Positions 41,604 to 56,177 of a stretch of DNA of 64,000 nucleotides are shown piece after piece. This DNA is from Amoebidium appalachense. Its lineage: Eukaryota; Ichthyosporea. Numbering within the stretch: position 1 is the stretch's first letter; each line of letters begins with the position of its first letter. The stretch is from NCBI GenBank assembly GCA_963693365.1, contig CAVNZM010000002.1:992001-1056000 (forward strand). The letters run 5' to 3'. The notes beneath the pieces are model-generated. The model saw only the letters and a program-made list of their open reading frames with translations. It was not told the DNA's origin and ran no database searches. The position numbers and the translations under genes were made by a program.

Positions 41604-43101
41604 TTAGAACATGGCCTGGATCTCAGCCAAAGACTTGCCCTTAGTCTCAGGCACGAAGAAGAAAATGAACACGGTGATGGCGACAGTCCAGGCGCAGAAG
41701 AAGAAGAAGGTGTACTCCTGGAGGGCGGCCTGCAGCGGGGGGAAGAACATACCAACGGCAAAAGTGAACAGCCAGTTGGTGAACACGGCAGCGCCGACAG
41801 CACCCGGGCGCACGGAGGCGGGGAAAATCTCAGCGGTGATCATCCATGGGATGGGGCCGGGACCCACAGCGAAGGACACAACACCGCACAGCATGAAGAC
41901 GATGGAGGCAGTCTGCCAGCCCAAGACCATGGCCAAGCCGAACAGGGCGTGGAACACAGCCATGCAGCCAAACCCACCAAGAGACAAACCGCGGCGACCC
42001 ACACGCTCAATCAGAGGGACAGCAGCAACAGTGGCCACAACGTTGATGACGTTGACGAGAATGGTTGCAAGCTCACCGTTGCTCATTCCTGCGGCAAGGA
42101 AAATCTGGCCCGAGTAGAACATGATAGCGTTGATGCCGGACATCTGCTGAGAAACCTGGAGACCGATGGCAATGATAGTCTGCTTGAGGTATGTGCGTGT
42201 GCACATGGATTTGAGGCCATCGATCATGCCCACCTCGCCCTCCTCCTTCTGCTTCTGGACGTCAGCCATGTATGCGTCCATCTCACCATCAACAGAGTAG
42301 TTTGCACCGCGCAGGCGGCGAAGGGCAGCCTCAGCACCCTCCATGTCTCCGGTTGCCACGAGGTAACGGGGGTGAATCCGGCATGAACCAGAAACCAGCA
42401 AGGTGCAGAACGGCGGGGACAATGCCAAAACCATACAGAATCCACCAGTTGCTGGTGTTACCACACACACTGGCCATGCCCAAAATAGCCGCAAGGAGGA
42501 TACCAATGGTGACGGCGAGTTGGTGGAAGACGCCAAAGGCACCGCGCACGTGGTCAGGGGAACACTCGGACACCCACATGGGCACAGCACTGCAAAGGAT
42601 ACCAGCGGCCAGACCACTGAACACACGCCCAGCCATCATCATGCCTGTGTCGGATGCAAGGCCCTGGAGAAGAGCAGCAGCGATGAAGAGGAAGTTGTTG
42701 ACCAGCTGTGTGCGTTTGGGACCGAAACGGGCAGTGATTGGGCCACCCAACAGGCCACCAATCACACCGCCCACCGCAAAGATGGAGACCACCCATGACC
42801 AGGTGGTGTTGTTTGCGCCAGAAACGTACAGCGTGGCGTCCGGTGTACCGGCGGGGACCACAGTGCCATTCACCATCCAGACACCAAGCCCAAGTACCTC
42901 TTGCACGGCAGGGGCAGAAAGGTTGACCAGCCCGATGCCCAGGCCAAAGTTGAGGGATTGAAGCACAGCAAGGGACACACCCATAACCAAGAGTGGCGTA
43001 ACTGGTGCCTTGCTAGGGACGTCGGAGGCGGCCCGGTCGACGCCGGTCTGCTTTTTGTCGGCGAACTCTACCGCGGACATGGTGTTGTTGTTGTCAGTCA
43101 T
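41604..43101 (-). CDS. MFS sugar (hexose-type) transporter, one frame break
   Basis: Predicted facilitative or proton-coupled sugar transporter, 498 residues once one base is allowed for. N-terminal half (43101 to about 42370): a hydrophilic start, TM1 (LVMGVSLAVLQSLNFGLGIG), then the family blocks GGPITARFGPKRT and GRVFSGLAAGILCSAVPMWVSE. C-terminal half: QVSQQMSGINAIMFYS (QQxSGIN, sugar-binding TM7), IERVGRRG, GPGPIPWMITAEIFP and PETKGKSLAEI. The two halves are in different frames: in the cytoplasmic-loop motif PDSPRYL the written run of five G (42368-42372 on +) has one base too many. Single-exon gene. TATAAAC about 70 bp upstream and two ATTGG boxes beyond it fit a promoter. The closest family is the GLUT/hexose transporter group; the substrate is not readable. 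Confidence 0.9.
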
Positions 43102-44733
43102 CGTTTTGTGTGTATGTTTGGAATCTTCACTGTGTTAGTGGATGCTCAAGAGTGACCTGAGCGGTTTGTTTATAAAATCAGGAGAGGCTCAACAGCTGAC
43201 CAATAGGAAACGAATGTTCATTTACTTTCATCTGATTGGTTGTAATAGGAAGCATCTGATTGGTGCTTCCTCGGCTAACAAACGATTGGCGGTCAAGGGG
43301 GGATTTGGAATGTTCGAGAGAAAAGACCATGATGGGGACAAAGAGATCGTACTTTAAGGCCAGGTCTATAAAAGCCATTTAGGGAAAAAAAGAAAACGAA
43401 AAAAAAAGGATTTTTTTTTCCAAATATGAGGATGTTTTTTTGGAACAGAATCTACTCTCCAAAGATGTTGCCTTGAGTTTAGTTATTTTGATCCGGCAAG
43501 GCTTGCATACATGACTCACGAGCGATCTTGTGACGTGCACCAATCACAACAACGCACTGGAAAATTCTAAGAATCTTACCAAATCTGGTAGTTAGCCACA
43601 CACCATGTATGGGCAAAGGCTATATGCGAAAACCAATCATTTTCAACTTTGTTGAGCCATCCACATTCCAAAGAGACCTGCGCAGCACGACTTTGAGAGA
43701 TCATCAGTTCATCATACATGCAAGAAAAGGAACATCAAGGAAAGTAGACAAAACAATTTATTCAAATTCATTATAAATGTGGATATTATAAGCTGGTTTC
43801 TCTTGGCTCGGGTCAAATGATAACGTTTGCACACACACAAACACGCACGCACACACACACATGCATACATGTTGGCAAGGCTTAGCGTTGCATCGCGCAC
43901 ACCACGCGATACATCGCACACACGTGCGCATTCGTGTGCACCAACATCCCAGTCCCGTGCCTTCCCCCCCATCCCTCCCCCCCCCTCCCCCCCTCCCCCC
44001 CCTCCCCCCCCAATATTTGGTTCCACACGCATACACGCACACGCACGCACGCACACACAGACACAGACACAGACACACACACACAACGCACACAGACACA
44101 CAGACACACATGCACACACATGCGCACACGCAACTTCGCGGCATACACCGACATTTGGCGAAATGCCGCCGCCCCCTCCCCCCCCCCCCCCGGGCCCCGG
44201 TATGAGCTTTCCACACACACGCGCGCACGAACGCACACACACACACGCACACGCACACGCACACTCATGTGCACACACACGCAGGCAAAAAACACACACA
44301 CACCATTGTCACACACACACACACACGCATTCATTCAACAGTCATATTTGACAACTTACGGACCGGGTCACAGAGCGCAACCGCAGGGCAGCGCATACAG
44401 ACACACCATCGAAGATACAACTCCATTGTAGATCAAGAGGAGGGCTGTGGTTGACCTTTACATGCGTGAACACACATTTATTATTACAATTATTACCATA
44501 TCTGAGTGACATGATGCTGCCAGTCAGTGTGCACATATCCTGAGGGTGCCCCCCCCATCATTGACATGCCACATACATAGCTCCTTGCCTGCTGCACCTC
44601 ATGTTGGGCACACCACCCATTTTGAGTCAGATATCCACTACTCAGAGCCATACGGTGTCTGGGTATAAAGAAATAAACCCCACAAAATTCTGCGACATGC
44701 ATCTCACCGTAACAACCCCCCCCCCCCCCCCCC

Positions 44734-44767
<34 letters not shown>

Positions 44768-44873
44768 GTCCCTCCCTTCTCCTCCCCTTCCCTTCCCCTC
44801 GCCTCCAACCACCACCAGATCCCACGCTGCACCACCCAATCAGTTGTTTCCATTAAGTTTTGTGGTTGGGGTG
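43102..44873. other. Region between the MFS transporter and SPT5 3' ends
   Basis: MFS promoter (TATAAAC on the minus strand at 43168-43174; ATTGG boxes near 43231 and 43256), then AT-richer unique DNA to about 43830, (CA)n-rich and C-rich DNA (43825-44330), unique DNA to 44710 and a C-rich run (44716-44765). TTTATT at 44477-44482 may be the SPT5 polyadenylation signal (AATAAA on minus). No gene is supported. Confidence 0.55.
43168..43174 (-). promoter_or_regulatory. TATA box of the MFS transporter
   Basis: TATAAAC on the minus strand, about 67 bp upstream of the ATG, with two CCAAT (ATTGG on +) elements 60-90 bp further upstream. Confidence 0.5.
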
Positions 44874-45588
44874 CTACTGGATGGCCTCCTTTGCCAGCTC
44901 TGTGAGGTTGATGAATGTCATCTCTCTGCTACCATCAAGCACCATGATGGCATCGTTGCCGGCTATGGCCGTCACCTCCCCACTCTGCCCCCGGGGCTCA
45001 CCCTTCTGCCCCACACGGATACGACGGGCCTGCATGAACAAAATGTGTCAGCTTGTCCTCACACACAAAACATAGAAAATGAACGACTAGGGTATACAGA
45101 GTGTAGGTAGGAAAAGAAAACGTGTCAGTGTCAACTGCTGGTTCAAAGCGGTGAGAATGAAATGAAGGGCACCTAGGGATGGAATGCATAGGTTCGTCAT
45201 CCTTAGTTCAGTGCTACGCTTGAGCACCAGTCTAAACTCTAGCATACCGGCAAATGAACCAGATTCGTAGAAACACACCAAATAAGCCCAAATAATGGTC
45301 AACATTTCGGAAAAAACAATTTGTAACACAGATTACCCATACATGGAGTACCCTTCCAAAGGGCGCCGGTATGGAATAACATGTAAACAAGCACGGGATA
45401 CACAGATTCCCTAAGGGGTTCACATAAACCACGCTAAGCGCCTTTTGCATATGCAAGCATGCTATGTGCACGTACTCTGTCCTTCTTCTGTGGGGGCACT
45501 GGCTCCAGCTGGTCCTGTGTCAGGTTGACCGTCTCCTTGGTGTCTGCACACAACGTAATCCCGTCAGCACATCTACTGTTTTTCCCAG

Positions 45589-45623
<35 letters not shown>

Positions 45624-47019
45624 ACACACACACACACCCCTACCCCATATCTTGCATCCCCCCCCCCCCCCCATTCTCTCGACACACACACACACTCCCC
45701 TACCCCATATCTTCAGTCCCCCGTACCCCCCCCCCCTCCTACTCACTGCACCCGGTCCTCTTCCCCAGTAACCATAACATCTCAGGACAATCAAGCATCC
45801 ATGCCCCCTGCCATTTTCTCACCCTTGGCACTAGCCACTCAATGCCATCCGTGCCAACCCCCCCCCCCCCAGGCAGGCATGACCAGCACGTACCGTAGAG
45901 ATAGACTGTGCCTGCGTTGTCGTACGTGTCCACGGACCTGACTGCGCCTATGTGGCCCACATGGTCCCCCTCCACCACCTTGACCTCCACACCCTCCAGC
46001 AGCCACAGCGAGTCTGCACAACCACGGTCACATGTCATGTTTGGTCCAGAAAACACAAAGAACCCCCCCCCCCCCCCCCCCCCCACCTCTCTCTCTCTCT
46101 CTCCCCCCCCCCCCCCCCCCCCCCCTCCCCCCTCCCACACACACCTACACGCATATCACATACCCACCAGAAAAGGGAGTAAAACGTAATGGAAAAAGAC
46201 ACGAAGAAATTGAAAGAAAGAAAAAGACAACAAAAAGCACAATTATCCAGTACAGGTCCTGTGGATATGCCACTGGTGCCATCAACCCAATTAAATGCAG
46301 TGATTGCAATCCCCCCCCCCTCCCCCCCTCCACTCTCTGTGAGGAACACCCTTAGCCATGCACCTTCCCAAGCGGAACCTTCCAACACCCAATCGCTATG
46401 CCTTCACTTGAGTCCAATGGACCCACACAGCCATCCATTTAGCAACAGATGCGGGGCGCCTACCGTCATAGGTGCCGGGGGTCTCGGGAATGCCCGGGGT
46501 GATGGGGTTGCCTGCACGACAAAGAAGAAGTCAGGAAACACTCAAAAGTGAACACACAATAAACACATACTCTCTAAAATCGACCTCTGGTTCACCATAC
46601 AGTAAACACTGACATCTACTTCACGGATAGTGTACAGGAATCGCAGATTTGTTTTGTTACAACTAAGAAGGGCTCAGTAGTTCCAAATTGCAGTCACTTG
46701 GGCTCGGGAAGGCCATTTTGGAGCTGGGGACCCTCAAAAAAACGGGAGGCGGGAGGGGGGGGGGGGAGGAGGGGGAGAGTTTACCTGGGGTGTCATATCC
46801 ACCCGGGGTGTTGAGGTAGTTGCCTGCATGGTGACATCACATGCGTTAGTGCACCCTTTTAGGCAAGTAGTCGGTGTGAACAACACAGACTGTTCTACGA
46901 TATTTCACATCAAATTAAAATAGCACCCAAGGGATGCGATGAGTTGTTTGTGCTGAATAACTCACTCATCCATCCATCCACCCACCCACCCACCCACACG
47001 CCCGCCTTTCCAATGCGCC

Positions 47020-47056
<37 letters not shown>

Positions 47057-47391
47057 CCCCCCCCCCCCACACACCTGGCGTGGTGGGGTTGTATCCACCG
47101 GGAGTAGTCATGTCGTAGCCCTGGCCGGGGGTGGCTGGATTGTAGCCACCGGCAGGTGTGGCCGGATTGTAGCTGTGGATAATGCGTTAGATGCATTAGA
47201 AGAACGTTGGAAACACATTGCTTATTCCGGAGAGTTGAGAAGGAATGCAGGGGTACAGCAGTGAGAAATGGTGTCATGTTGTGGGCTCAATGGTGCGCGT
47301 GTGGATGTGTCTGTACGTGTATGCATATGTGGTAGCCGTAGTGCTGCTTAGAAGAGCGGGAGGAGGAGAGGCAGGGGATATGTGTGTGTGT

Positions 47392-47443
<52 letters not shown>

Positions 47444-48263
47444 AGGATGTGACAGATAGCAAGGGGCATGAACATTAACAGGATGGCACTCACCCTGCAG
47501 GGGTGTGTGGGTTGTAGCCGCCAGGTGTGACGGGGTTGTACGAGCCGGGGGTGGTTGTGGTGTCGAGACCCGGTGTCTGCCTGTAGCAATGCAAATGGAA
47601 CATCAGCATCCAGTGGAGATGTGTGCACACAGGTACAACCCAGGAAGGGAAACAATACAAGGCCAAGGGGGTGGATCAACGGGACAAAGGAGCACAGGCT
47701 ATGTGCTCGTATGATGGCATAGGCCGAAGGCAGAACATAAACATCCAACCTAGAACGTCGAAAGGGAAGCAGACCAGCAGGGGGGGGGGGGGGGGGGGTA
47801 TGTACGGGTTGTAGCTTCCAGGAGTAGTTGGGTTGTAGCTGCCCGGTGTGGTGGGGTTGAAGCTGTAGCTGCCGGGGGTTGTCGGGTGCTCGGATGGCGT
47901 GTACGTCTGCCCCGTGCCCATATGTGAGTGCCCTCCCATCTGTCTCTGCCTGCCATGCACGTGCAAACCACAGACAGGCACATGTCCCCCCCCCTCCCCC
48001 CCTTGCCCTGTGATGATCACCCTTTGTACGTGCAATATTCGAGCAGAGAGGTGCAAACGTACCCCCCCGTGGGCACCCACCGTGCCATGCCTACATTGAA
48101 AACACGTGCATGCATGCACGTACCTCCCTAGCGGGTGTGTCGTCGTAACTGCTGTACTCTGATCCAGGGGTGACCGGCCCACCAGGTGTGTTGATGTTGG
48201 ATGGGTCCCAGGCACTGGGGCAATGAGATTCAGCACAAGCACACACACACACACACCCTGCAT

Positions 48264-48322
<59 letters not shown>

Positions 48323-48841
48323 CGCCTACAGACACTGAATCACACACACAGAATTACACCCACATGGACACACCCACCCACCCACCCACCCGCACGCACA
48401 CACACACGCACGAACAAATGTGCAGCACGCACCCGGCGGACGATGGAGTCATTGAGCCCTCTGGGCGGGGGGTCATAGCGGCATTTGGTGTCTGGTTGCC
48501 GTATGCCGGGGTGGCCCCGCCATAGGCCGGTGTCTGGCTGCCGTAGCGTGGTGTCTGTCATGAAACTTATCAGATTCCGTGCTCTCCCGCTTCCCCCCTT
48601 CCCCCCTTCCCTCCCCCCTCCCCCCCCCCCCCCCCGGGGGCGTTTCCCTTTCCCTCCCTGTCTATCTTGTTCCGGCACGGACTGAAGTCCCGATTACCCA
48701 TCCACAAGGTCTCACAAGAGCAAAAATCAATGCCACCATTTCTGTTCCCGATTTCACACCCAAAAATAACTCCATATTACACAACAGCACATATGTTAGC
48801 GCACACCCACCCACCCACACACCCCTCCACACGCAAATGCG

Positions 48842-48872
<31 letters not shown>

Positions 48873-48915
48873 GTGCAACCACACCTACACACACACAAAC
48901 ACCTACACACACACA

Positions 48916-49010
<95 letters not shown>

Positions 49011-49975
49011 GGCTGCCTGCTGCCGGTGTGCGTGAGCCGTAGCCGCCTCTGCCCCTGCCCATGCCTCCCATTGCATCCCCACCCTCCATTTTGGACCCGT
49101 CCGCACTGCAGGTCATATGCCCTTAGTCTTTTGCTCACAAACTCAAATTCCCCCCCCCCCCCCCCCCCCCCCCCCCTTCTCCCCGAACTCTTAATCCACC
49201 CTCCCACACACACACACACATACACACACATTCCCTGCCAGCTTGTTATCCGCAGGTCTTCAACCACTCCGAAACTCCCTCAAACTACTTCCCCAATCTT
49301 CATCAAACCACCCACAAACAATCACTACAACTATCCTCCGTCTCTACCCCACACCCTCCACTCCCCGTCAAAACCCCAAAGCTACCCACTCCTTCTATCC
49401 GCTTCCCTCAGCTCGACCAAAACCCCCTCAATTTCACAGCAACACAACACCAACACTGCCTCTCCCCCTCCCCCCCCCCCCCCAAAACACACACACAACC
49501 CCACCTACGCATCCACCCACACGCACGTACTTTCTCAGCTGCAGCTTTTCCCTGTCTATGGTGACCGTGAGGTTTCTGGAGTGAAGCTCCACCCGTGCCG
49601 TGGTCTCAGTGCACTCTCTGACGATGCCTATCAGCCCCTTGTGTGGTCCCCCCCTGATCGACACCGTGGCATGCAGCAGCGTATCTCGGCCACGGCCCCG
49701 TCCCCTGCCCCCTCGGCCCCCTCGACCCCGATCCATGCCTCCTGGGAAAGAAGCCCCCCAAAAGTCAAAATTACAGACACAAGCAAATGCCCAAGAAAAG
49801 CGACCCATTTGCCTGTCTCCTGTTAGCGGCCACCTCCCATACATACAGTGAATCATGATACGCCACACAATGAAACTCAGGATATGGGTGTGACCTAATA
49901 CCCATCACACGGTGTATACTTGCTAGACCAAGGATCACATGCATTTGCCGTGCTTGACCTCTCTTAGCATATATA

Positions 49976-50006
<31 letters not shown>

Positions 50007-53000
50007 CCACATGGATTCCCCTGGGGACTGGCATGCCTTGGCACTGCGAGCATGAACATGTGGCATTGGGGCTTGTACAGTCAGTGTGTGTTGGAGCAAG
50101 AAAGAACAAGGTAGAGGTGAAATTGTAGGGGATGTGACAAAGACTTACCAAAGCCGCCGCGTGGGGACTGTGGCACTAGACCCATGCCACCAAACCCACC
50201 CTGCAGACCCATTGCACCATTAGCACTACGGCCACGGCCAAAAAGGGTGCCGGCCACACATAGGCACAGCCACCAATAGCTAAACCACCACCAAATACAA
50301 GCTAGAATATGATACACCAAATAGCAACAGCCAAGCCACTATAGTATCATGAGCACGACAGCATTCATAGAAAAAGTGAACATTTCATACACCTACCATC
50401 CAGTTGTTTGTGGCCTTCCAGACAAGGACAGCCAGCCACTAAGCACAAGACAAAGCAATGCCCCATATGCACTTACTACAGTCAGGCACTGTATGCACAT
50501 GCATTCACTGCTTGCACACACCACCATGCTCTTCCCACTTGTGCAACATAAAAACTCCATGCTAATCCCCAACCCTACCACAGTCTTTCCTAGCGATATC
50601 GCACAGTTAGCCGCACCCACATATGCACACACCACACTCATACACTGCTCATTCAAAGATACCCCGACATCCTATCCCCTCCTCCATCCCCTCCCTCCCC
50701 ATTCCCCATCCCTCCCACACCCCGATCAACCAACCACCCCCATCCACCCACACCACACCCACCTGCCCGCCCGGCTTTCCACCGGCCAGCAAGCACTGCT
50801 TTGCGCGGACCACAAAGATGCCTCCGTTCTCGAGCTGCTCGTGGCTGTGCAGGAAGACAAATGCCCTGAAGATGTGCTTGACCGTGCCCTTACGGCCCTT
50901 GAACACCCCGTCCACCACGGACACCTGGTCGTCCACACTGATGCTGTTGTGCCCGTTGTCAAGGGCCACGGCATTGCGCCCACCCTTCTTGGGCGTCACC
51001 TGTGCATAGTGCAAACACATGGGTCAGCATGTGCTGGGTATAAAGGGTGATTTGTACACGTGGTAACATTGGGCCTGGGCAGCTCTTTATTGGCCGTACA
51101 TGAAAGGTAGCGGCACCCGCAACTGTTTTCTTCCAAACATCGTCGCATTGCCTTACAGGCTCGCATGCGTCAAGACTCTCCTACTCTTTCCCTAAGTCTC
51201 TACCCGTTCACGTGCAATGTAACCCATTGTAAAATAGTATAAAGAGGAAGTGTGTGCATGTGCCTGTCTCTCTCCTTTCCCTGTCTCTCTTTCTGTATGT
51301 GTGCGTGTGTGTGGGGAAGAGAGCGTCTGTGTGAGGGAGAAGCGTGCGGGGTGTGTGAGTATACGTGTGTGTGTCTGTGAGTGTGAGTGTGAGTGTGAGT
51401 GTGTGTGCGCGCACACGTGTGTGCGTGTGTCTATGTGCATGCGTGTGCCTCTGTGTGTCTGTGCTCCCGGGTTTCTGCTTGTGTGTGTGTGTATGTGCAC
51501 GCGTGAGTGGTAATATTCACTGAGTGCTGGCCCAGGCATACCTCCTGGGGCCGGAATCTCTTGACCACACCCTGCTGGTCCATAATCTTGAGCCCCTCCT
51601 TCTCCATCTTGACGATCACCCCGACATTGTGCGGGCTGGGGGAGTCACATGGTCAATACACAAGGCAAGGCGTAACCCCATAGATGTGTCCGCGGCTCAG
51701 ATTGTGGATTAAAAGCTAGCAGGCCTGGATCGACGAAATGGGCCCGAATCCCTTTTCATCCATAAAAATCATTGTATTCTATGCACTATAAGCCTAACAA
51801 ACTTAGGCTTAAAACGCGAAGAATTAAAAGACCTTTTTATTGACACCATTCGTTGCTTGGCGCCACAAAAAAACATGAACTTTTAATAAGTATGACTTGG
51901 TTTGTAGCCAAAACGCCGCTGGCGCCGGCGGCGTTAGAAGTTCAAACTGCCATCCGATGAGATGCCGCCAGGGGGAGCCTACGAATTCGAGCTGACACAT
52001 TTGATTGGTCAATTTAGATAGACAGTCCAACATTTCGAATTGCGGTTATATGAAAGGGTGTGCATTAACGTTTTACTTAGTGAAAGTTTGGATGTTAATT
52101 TATTATGTAACAAAACTTGGTACTAAAATGAGCGCCTTTGTTTTCTGCGTATTTTAAATTAAGCATGTATGGGGCTTTGACAGCTGTAGCGGCTGAAATA
52201 TTGAATAAAATGCTGGCGACATACGCCATTATCGATCTGGGCCTGCTAGCGTCTATTCCGTCGAATTTGGTCCTGGGCGGCCGCGGACACATCTATTATC
52301 TAGATGGCATGTGACCCCCCACAGCTTCTTCCCAAAGAAACATAGTCCTCATAGGAGGTCCATCAAACCCTTTTCGTTCACTGTTGCTAACGGTGCCCTC
52401 CAGCCAAGGCAGGCACCTCTCCCTCAATCTTAACCTTGGGCTGGCAAAGGTGACTTCGGGTGGTTGTTCTTCGCCAAGAGGCCCCAATGCCAGGTGGGGG
52501 GAAGGTGGGATATGGTGCTAGCACCGAAAGAGAATGTGTGTGTGTGTATGTGGTGTGCATGTGTGTGCATATGTGCGTGTGCATGCGCCTGCATGGTTTA
52601 TGCATGGTTATGTGTAGAGCACTGCGCCCGCAAGTGCCCGTGGACGCATGCATGTGTGTGTGTGTGTTTGGTACGCACTTGATCTGGACCAGGTCGTAGA
52701 GGACAAACTGGCCGAGGGTATCCAGGCCAGTGCTCACCTCCAGCGCCAGCTGCACGTCCTTGTTGAACACCTTGATCTGCAGCCAATCAACTGTCAGCAC
52801 GTGTGGACACACCCACCAATGCCGCCAAGCATGCAAGCACACGAAGTGCATCCCAAGCATACGAGCCATGCCCATCTGTGTGCCAGCGCTTTACCACTTG
52901 ACCACATGCCACAAAACACACTGACACAATGCCATGCCCCAAGCACGGAGCTCACAACGCACCAACACACAGTAGCACACACAGTCCTTGATCCCCACAG

Positions 53001-53187
53001 CTATCAACCATCAGCTCCGTCCACTCCATTCCTCCCCTTCCTTCCCCCACCCTCTCAGCTTTCCCTTCCTCCCACGTCGCCCTCAATCTCATCCCCCCTC
53101 CCCCCCCCCCCCCCTGCCCCCCTCTCCCCATATCAACCACAACTAATCCGCACCCACTATCTTCCCCCTTCCTCCCCTACTCCTCCC

Positions 53188-53223
<36 letters not shown>

Positions 53224-53326
53224 CCCCGAGGGGGCAGCCCTTCATTTTCCCCTATTACCTCTCCCAACCCACCCCAATCGACCTTGTCTCCCATGCCCCC
53301 CTTCCGCTCTTTTTCCTCTTTATGCA

Positions 53327-53376
<50 letters not shown>

Positions 53377-53572
53377 ACACCTCGTCCATGCTTGTGTCGC
53401 CAAAGATGACCACGTGGTTCTCCTCCACTCTCACAATCAGACCAGTCTCCCCCTCGTGCACACCGTTGATCACCTGCCCCCACATGTCAGACCTCCGCCC
53501 CCCCAAAATGAAAACACCCGGAAAAATCCCTGTTTCCTGGACACATCGACACCCCCCTTCCCCTCCTCCCCT

Positions 53573-53608
<36 letters not shown>

Positions 53609-53872
53609 ACCCACCCACCCACCCACCCAAAAAAAACAAAAAAAAACAAAAAAAAAAAAAAACAAAAAACAAAACAAAGCCAAACAATAGAAAAGGCACC
53701 ATCAACACTCCCCCCACCTCCACTGCCAGCCCATCTCACCTTACACCTTCTGACCGTGCATTTGCTTGCTCGAGACCAAACCAACCCACCATCCACTGTG
53801 GTCTTAGGCACATGTACCCTAGTTTCTGGGCCTACTCTTTCTGTCCTGCTGCTTTTAATCTCTTCATCAGCA

Positions 53873-53933
<61 letters not shown>

Positions 53934-54064
53934 CCCTAGTTTCTGAGCCTACTCTTTCTGTCCTGCTTTCTTTTAATCTATTTATCAGCATCATATATAT
54001 ATATTACCCTAGTTTCTGAGCCTACTCTTTCTGTCCTGCTTTCTTTTAATCTCTTCATCAGCAT

Positions 54065-54098
<34 letters not shown>

Positions 54099-54156
54099 AC
54101 CCTAGTTTCTGAGCCTACTCTTTCTGTCCTGCTTTCTTTTAATCTCTTTATCAGCA

Positions 54157-54231
<75 letters not shown>

Positions 54232-54310
54232 CCCTAGTTTCTGAGCCTACTCTTTCAGTCCTCCTTTCTTTTAATCTCTTCATCAGCATCATATATATAT
54301 ATATATATAC

Positions 54311-54356
<46 letters not shown>

Positions 54357-54917
54357 CCCTAGTTTCTGAGCCTACTCTTTCTGTCCTGCTTTCTTTAAAT
54401 CTCTTTATCAGCATCATATATATATATTACCCTAGTTTCTGAGCCTACTCTTTCTGTCCTGCTTTCTTTTAATCTCTTCATCAGCATCATATATATATAT
54501 ATTACCCTAGTTTCTGAGCCTACTCTTTCTGTCCTGCTTTCTTTTAACCTCTTTATCAGCATCATATATATATATATATATTAGATGCACTCCCACCGGT
54601 ACTACTATTGCTACACCTCTTACCTCTACCACCACCACCACCACCACCACCACCGACCTTTTTATTACTATTTCTGTTATGTCTCGTTTCGTTTTATTAT
54701 TATTATTATTATTTTTTGCCGAAGTAAGGGGGGGGGGGGGGGGGGGGGGAGGGTTGAATGTGGAACACGGTACGAAGTACACATACACGATGAGAAACAT
54801 GGTGCAGGACACATGCAAAGGCAAACATTTCAGTATGTAATATCAGCAATGCGCACAGTATGCGTCATAACCAGAGCCCATCCTCAGGAAGGGCCTAAGT
54901 CATCAATTGCGATTGAG

Positions 54918-54949
<32 letters not shown>

Positions 54950-56088
54950 GGGGGTGGGGGGGGATCATACCTTGACGTGGTCACCAGTCTTGAAGTAGCG
55001 CTTCAACTCGCTGGGCTTGAAGCTGTAGAGTTTCTGCAGTGCACCCAGTCACTACTTGCATGATACATCGTACATGCACATGCACATGCATATGCAGTGC
55101 ACCCAGTCACTACTTGCATGATGCAAATCACATGCACAAGCATAAGGCACAACACACGGGCAGATCAAGACTGTGTGCAAGTGTAAAAAAAATTTGTGCT
55201 TGTCTTGTGCACAAGAGATGACTCGTCTGGCCATGCATCACCACGCATGCACGCACGCACACATGCACGCACGCACGCACGCATGCACCTCACTCACTTG
55301 GTCGCTCCTGATCCGAATGCACAGGCACAGGCAAGCACACGGGAGTGGACAAACATGTCAGGTACCCTTATCATGAAATATGCTTGCGGTATGCACAGTG
55401 CAGGGCATCTCGTGTGCATGTAGTTGCGTGTACGTACGGTTATATACATGCACAAGTATATTGCATATGAATATTGGCATATATGGTGCATGTGCAGAAG
55501 CGTATGTGAGCACATTTGCATGTGCAAATGAGTGTACATTCAGCGTATATCTGCACGTGTATGCCTGTATATGGCACGTACATCTGCAATCTGCTTGAGC
55601 TGTGGTCTGACGTTGATGCTGTCAGCCGTGATGGACTCGACCACACCGACCAGGTTGGCCAATTCACCCTGCACCACCATCACCATGTCGTTCTTCTGGA
55701 ATGATACCTCGGTGCTCTTGCTGCTCCCTGAAAAAAAAAAAGAAAAAAAAAAGTGTCACTTATCCCCCCCCCCCCCCCCCCTCCCCCCCCCCTAAACACA
55801 CACGCATACACACATCACCACCTCCATCACCCACCCGGGGCACCATCAACACACACCTTACCACAGCAGGCCAAGTCCACATACACGCCATGCACCACCA
55901 GGCCTAACCCCCACATGCACCACCCCCTACGTTCTTGCCCTCCGTCACCTCCTCAATTCCTCTTTGTTCTTTTTTTCTTTTCTTGCTGCCACTGCTACCT
56001 CGCGTTCCAAAAAAGCAGCCCCCCCATCTTCCCCACCCCCCCCCCCCACCCCCCCCTCTTCCCCCCAAAATGAACACTCGTGTGCACA

Positions 56089-56177
<89 letters not shown>

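Larger units (their letters stand above)
46464..49105 (-). other. SPT5 C-terminal repeat (CTR) exons
   Basis: Eight small exons encode the CTR. The first part has GSQTP/GSRTP/AYG-type repeats ([13 protein letters not shown]); after the [10 protein letters not shown] junction come TPGSYNP and TPGGYNP repeats. These Ser/Thr-Pro sites resemble the CTR that CDK9 (P-TEFb) phosphorylates in animals (family knowledge). Long C runs and (CA)n arrays in the introns lie within tens of bases of these exons. Confidence 0.88.
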
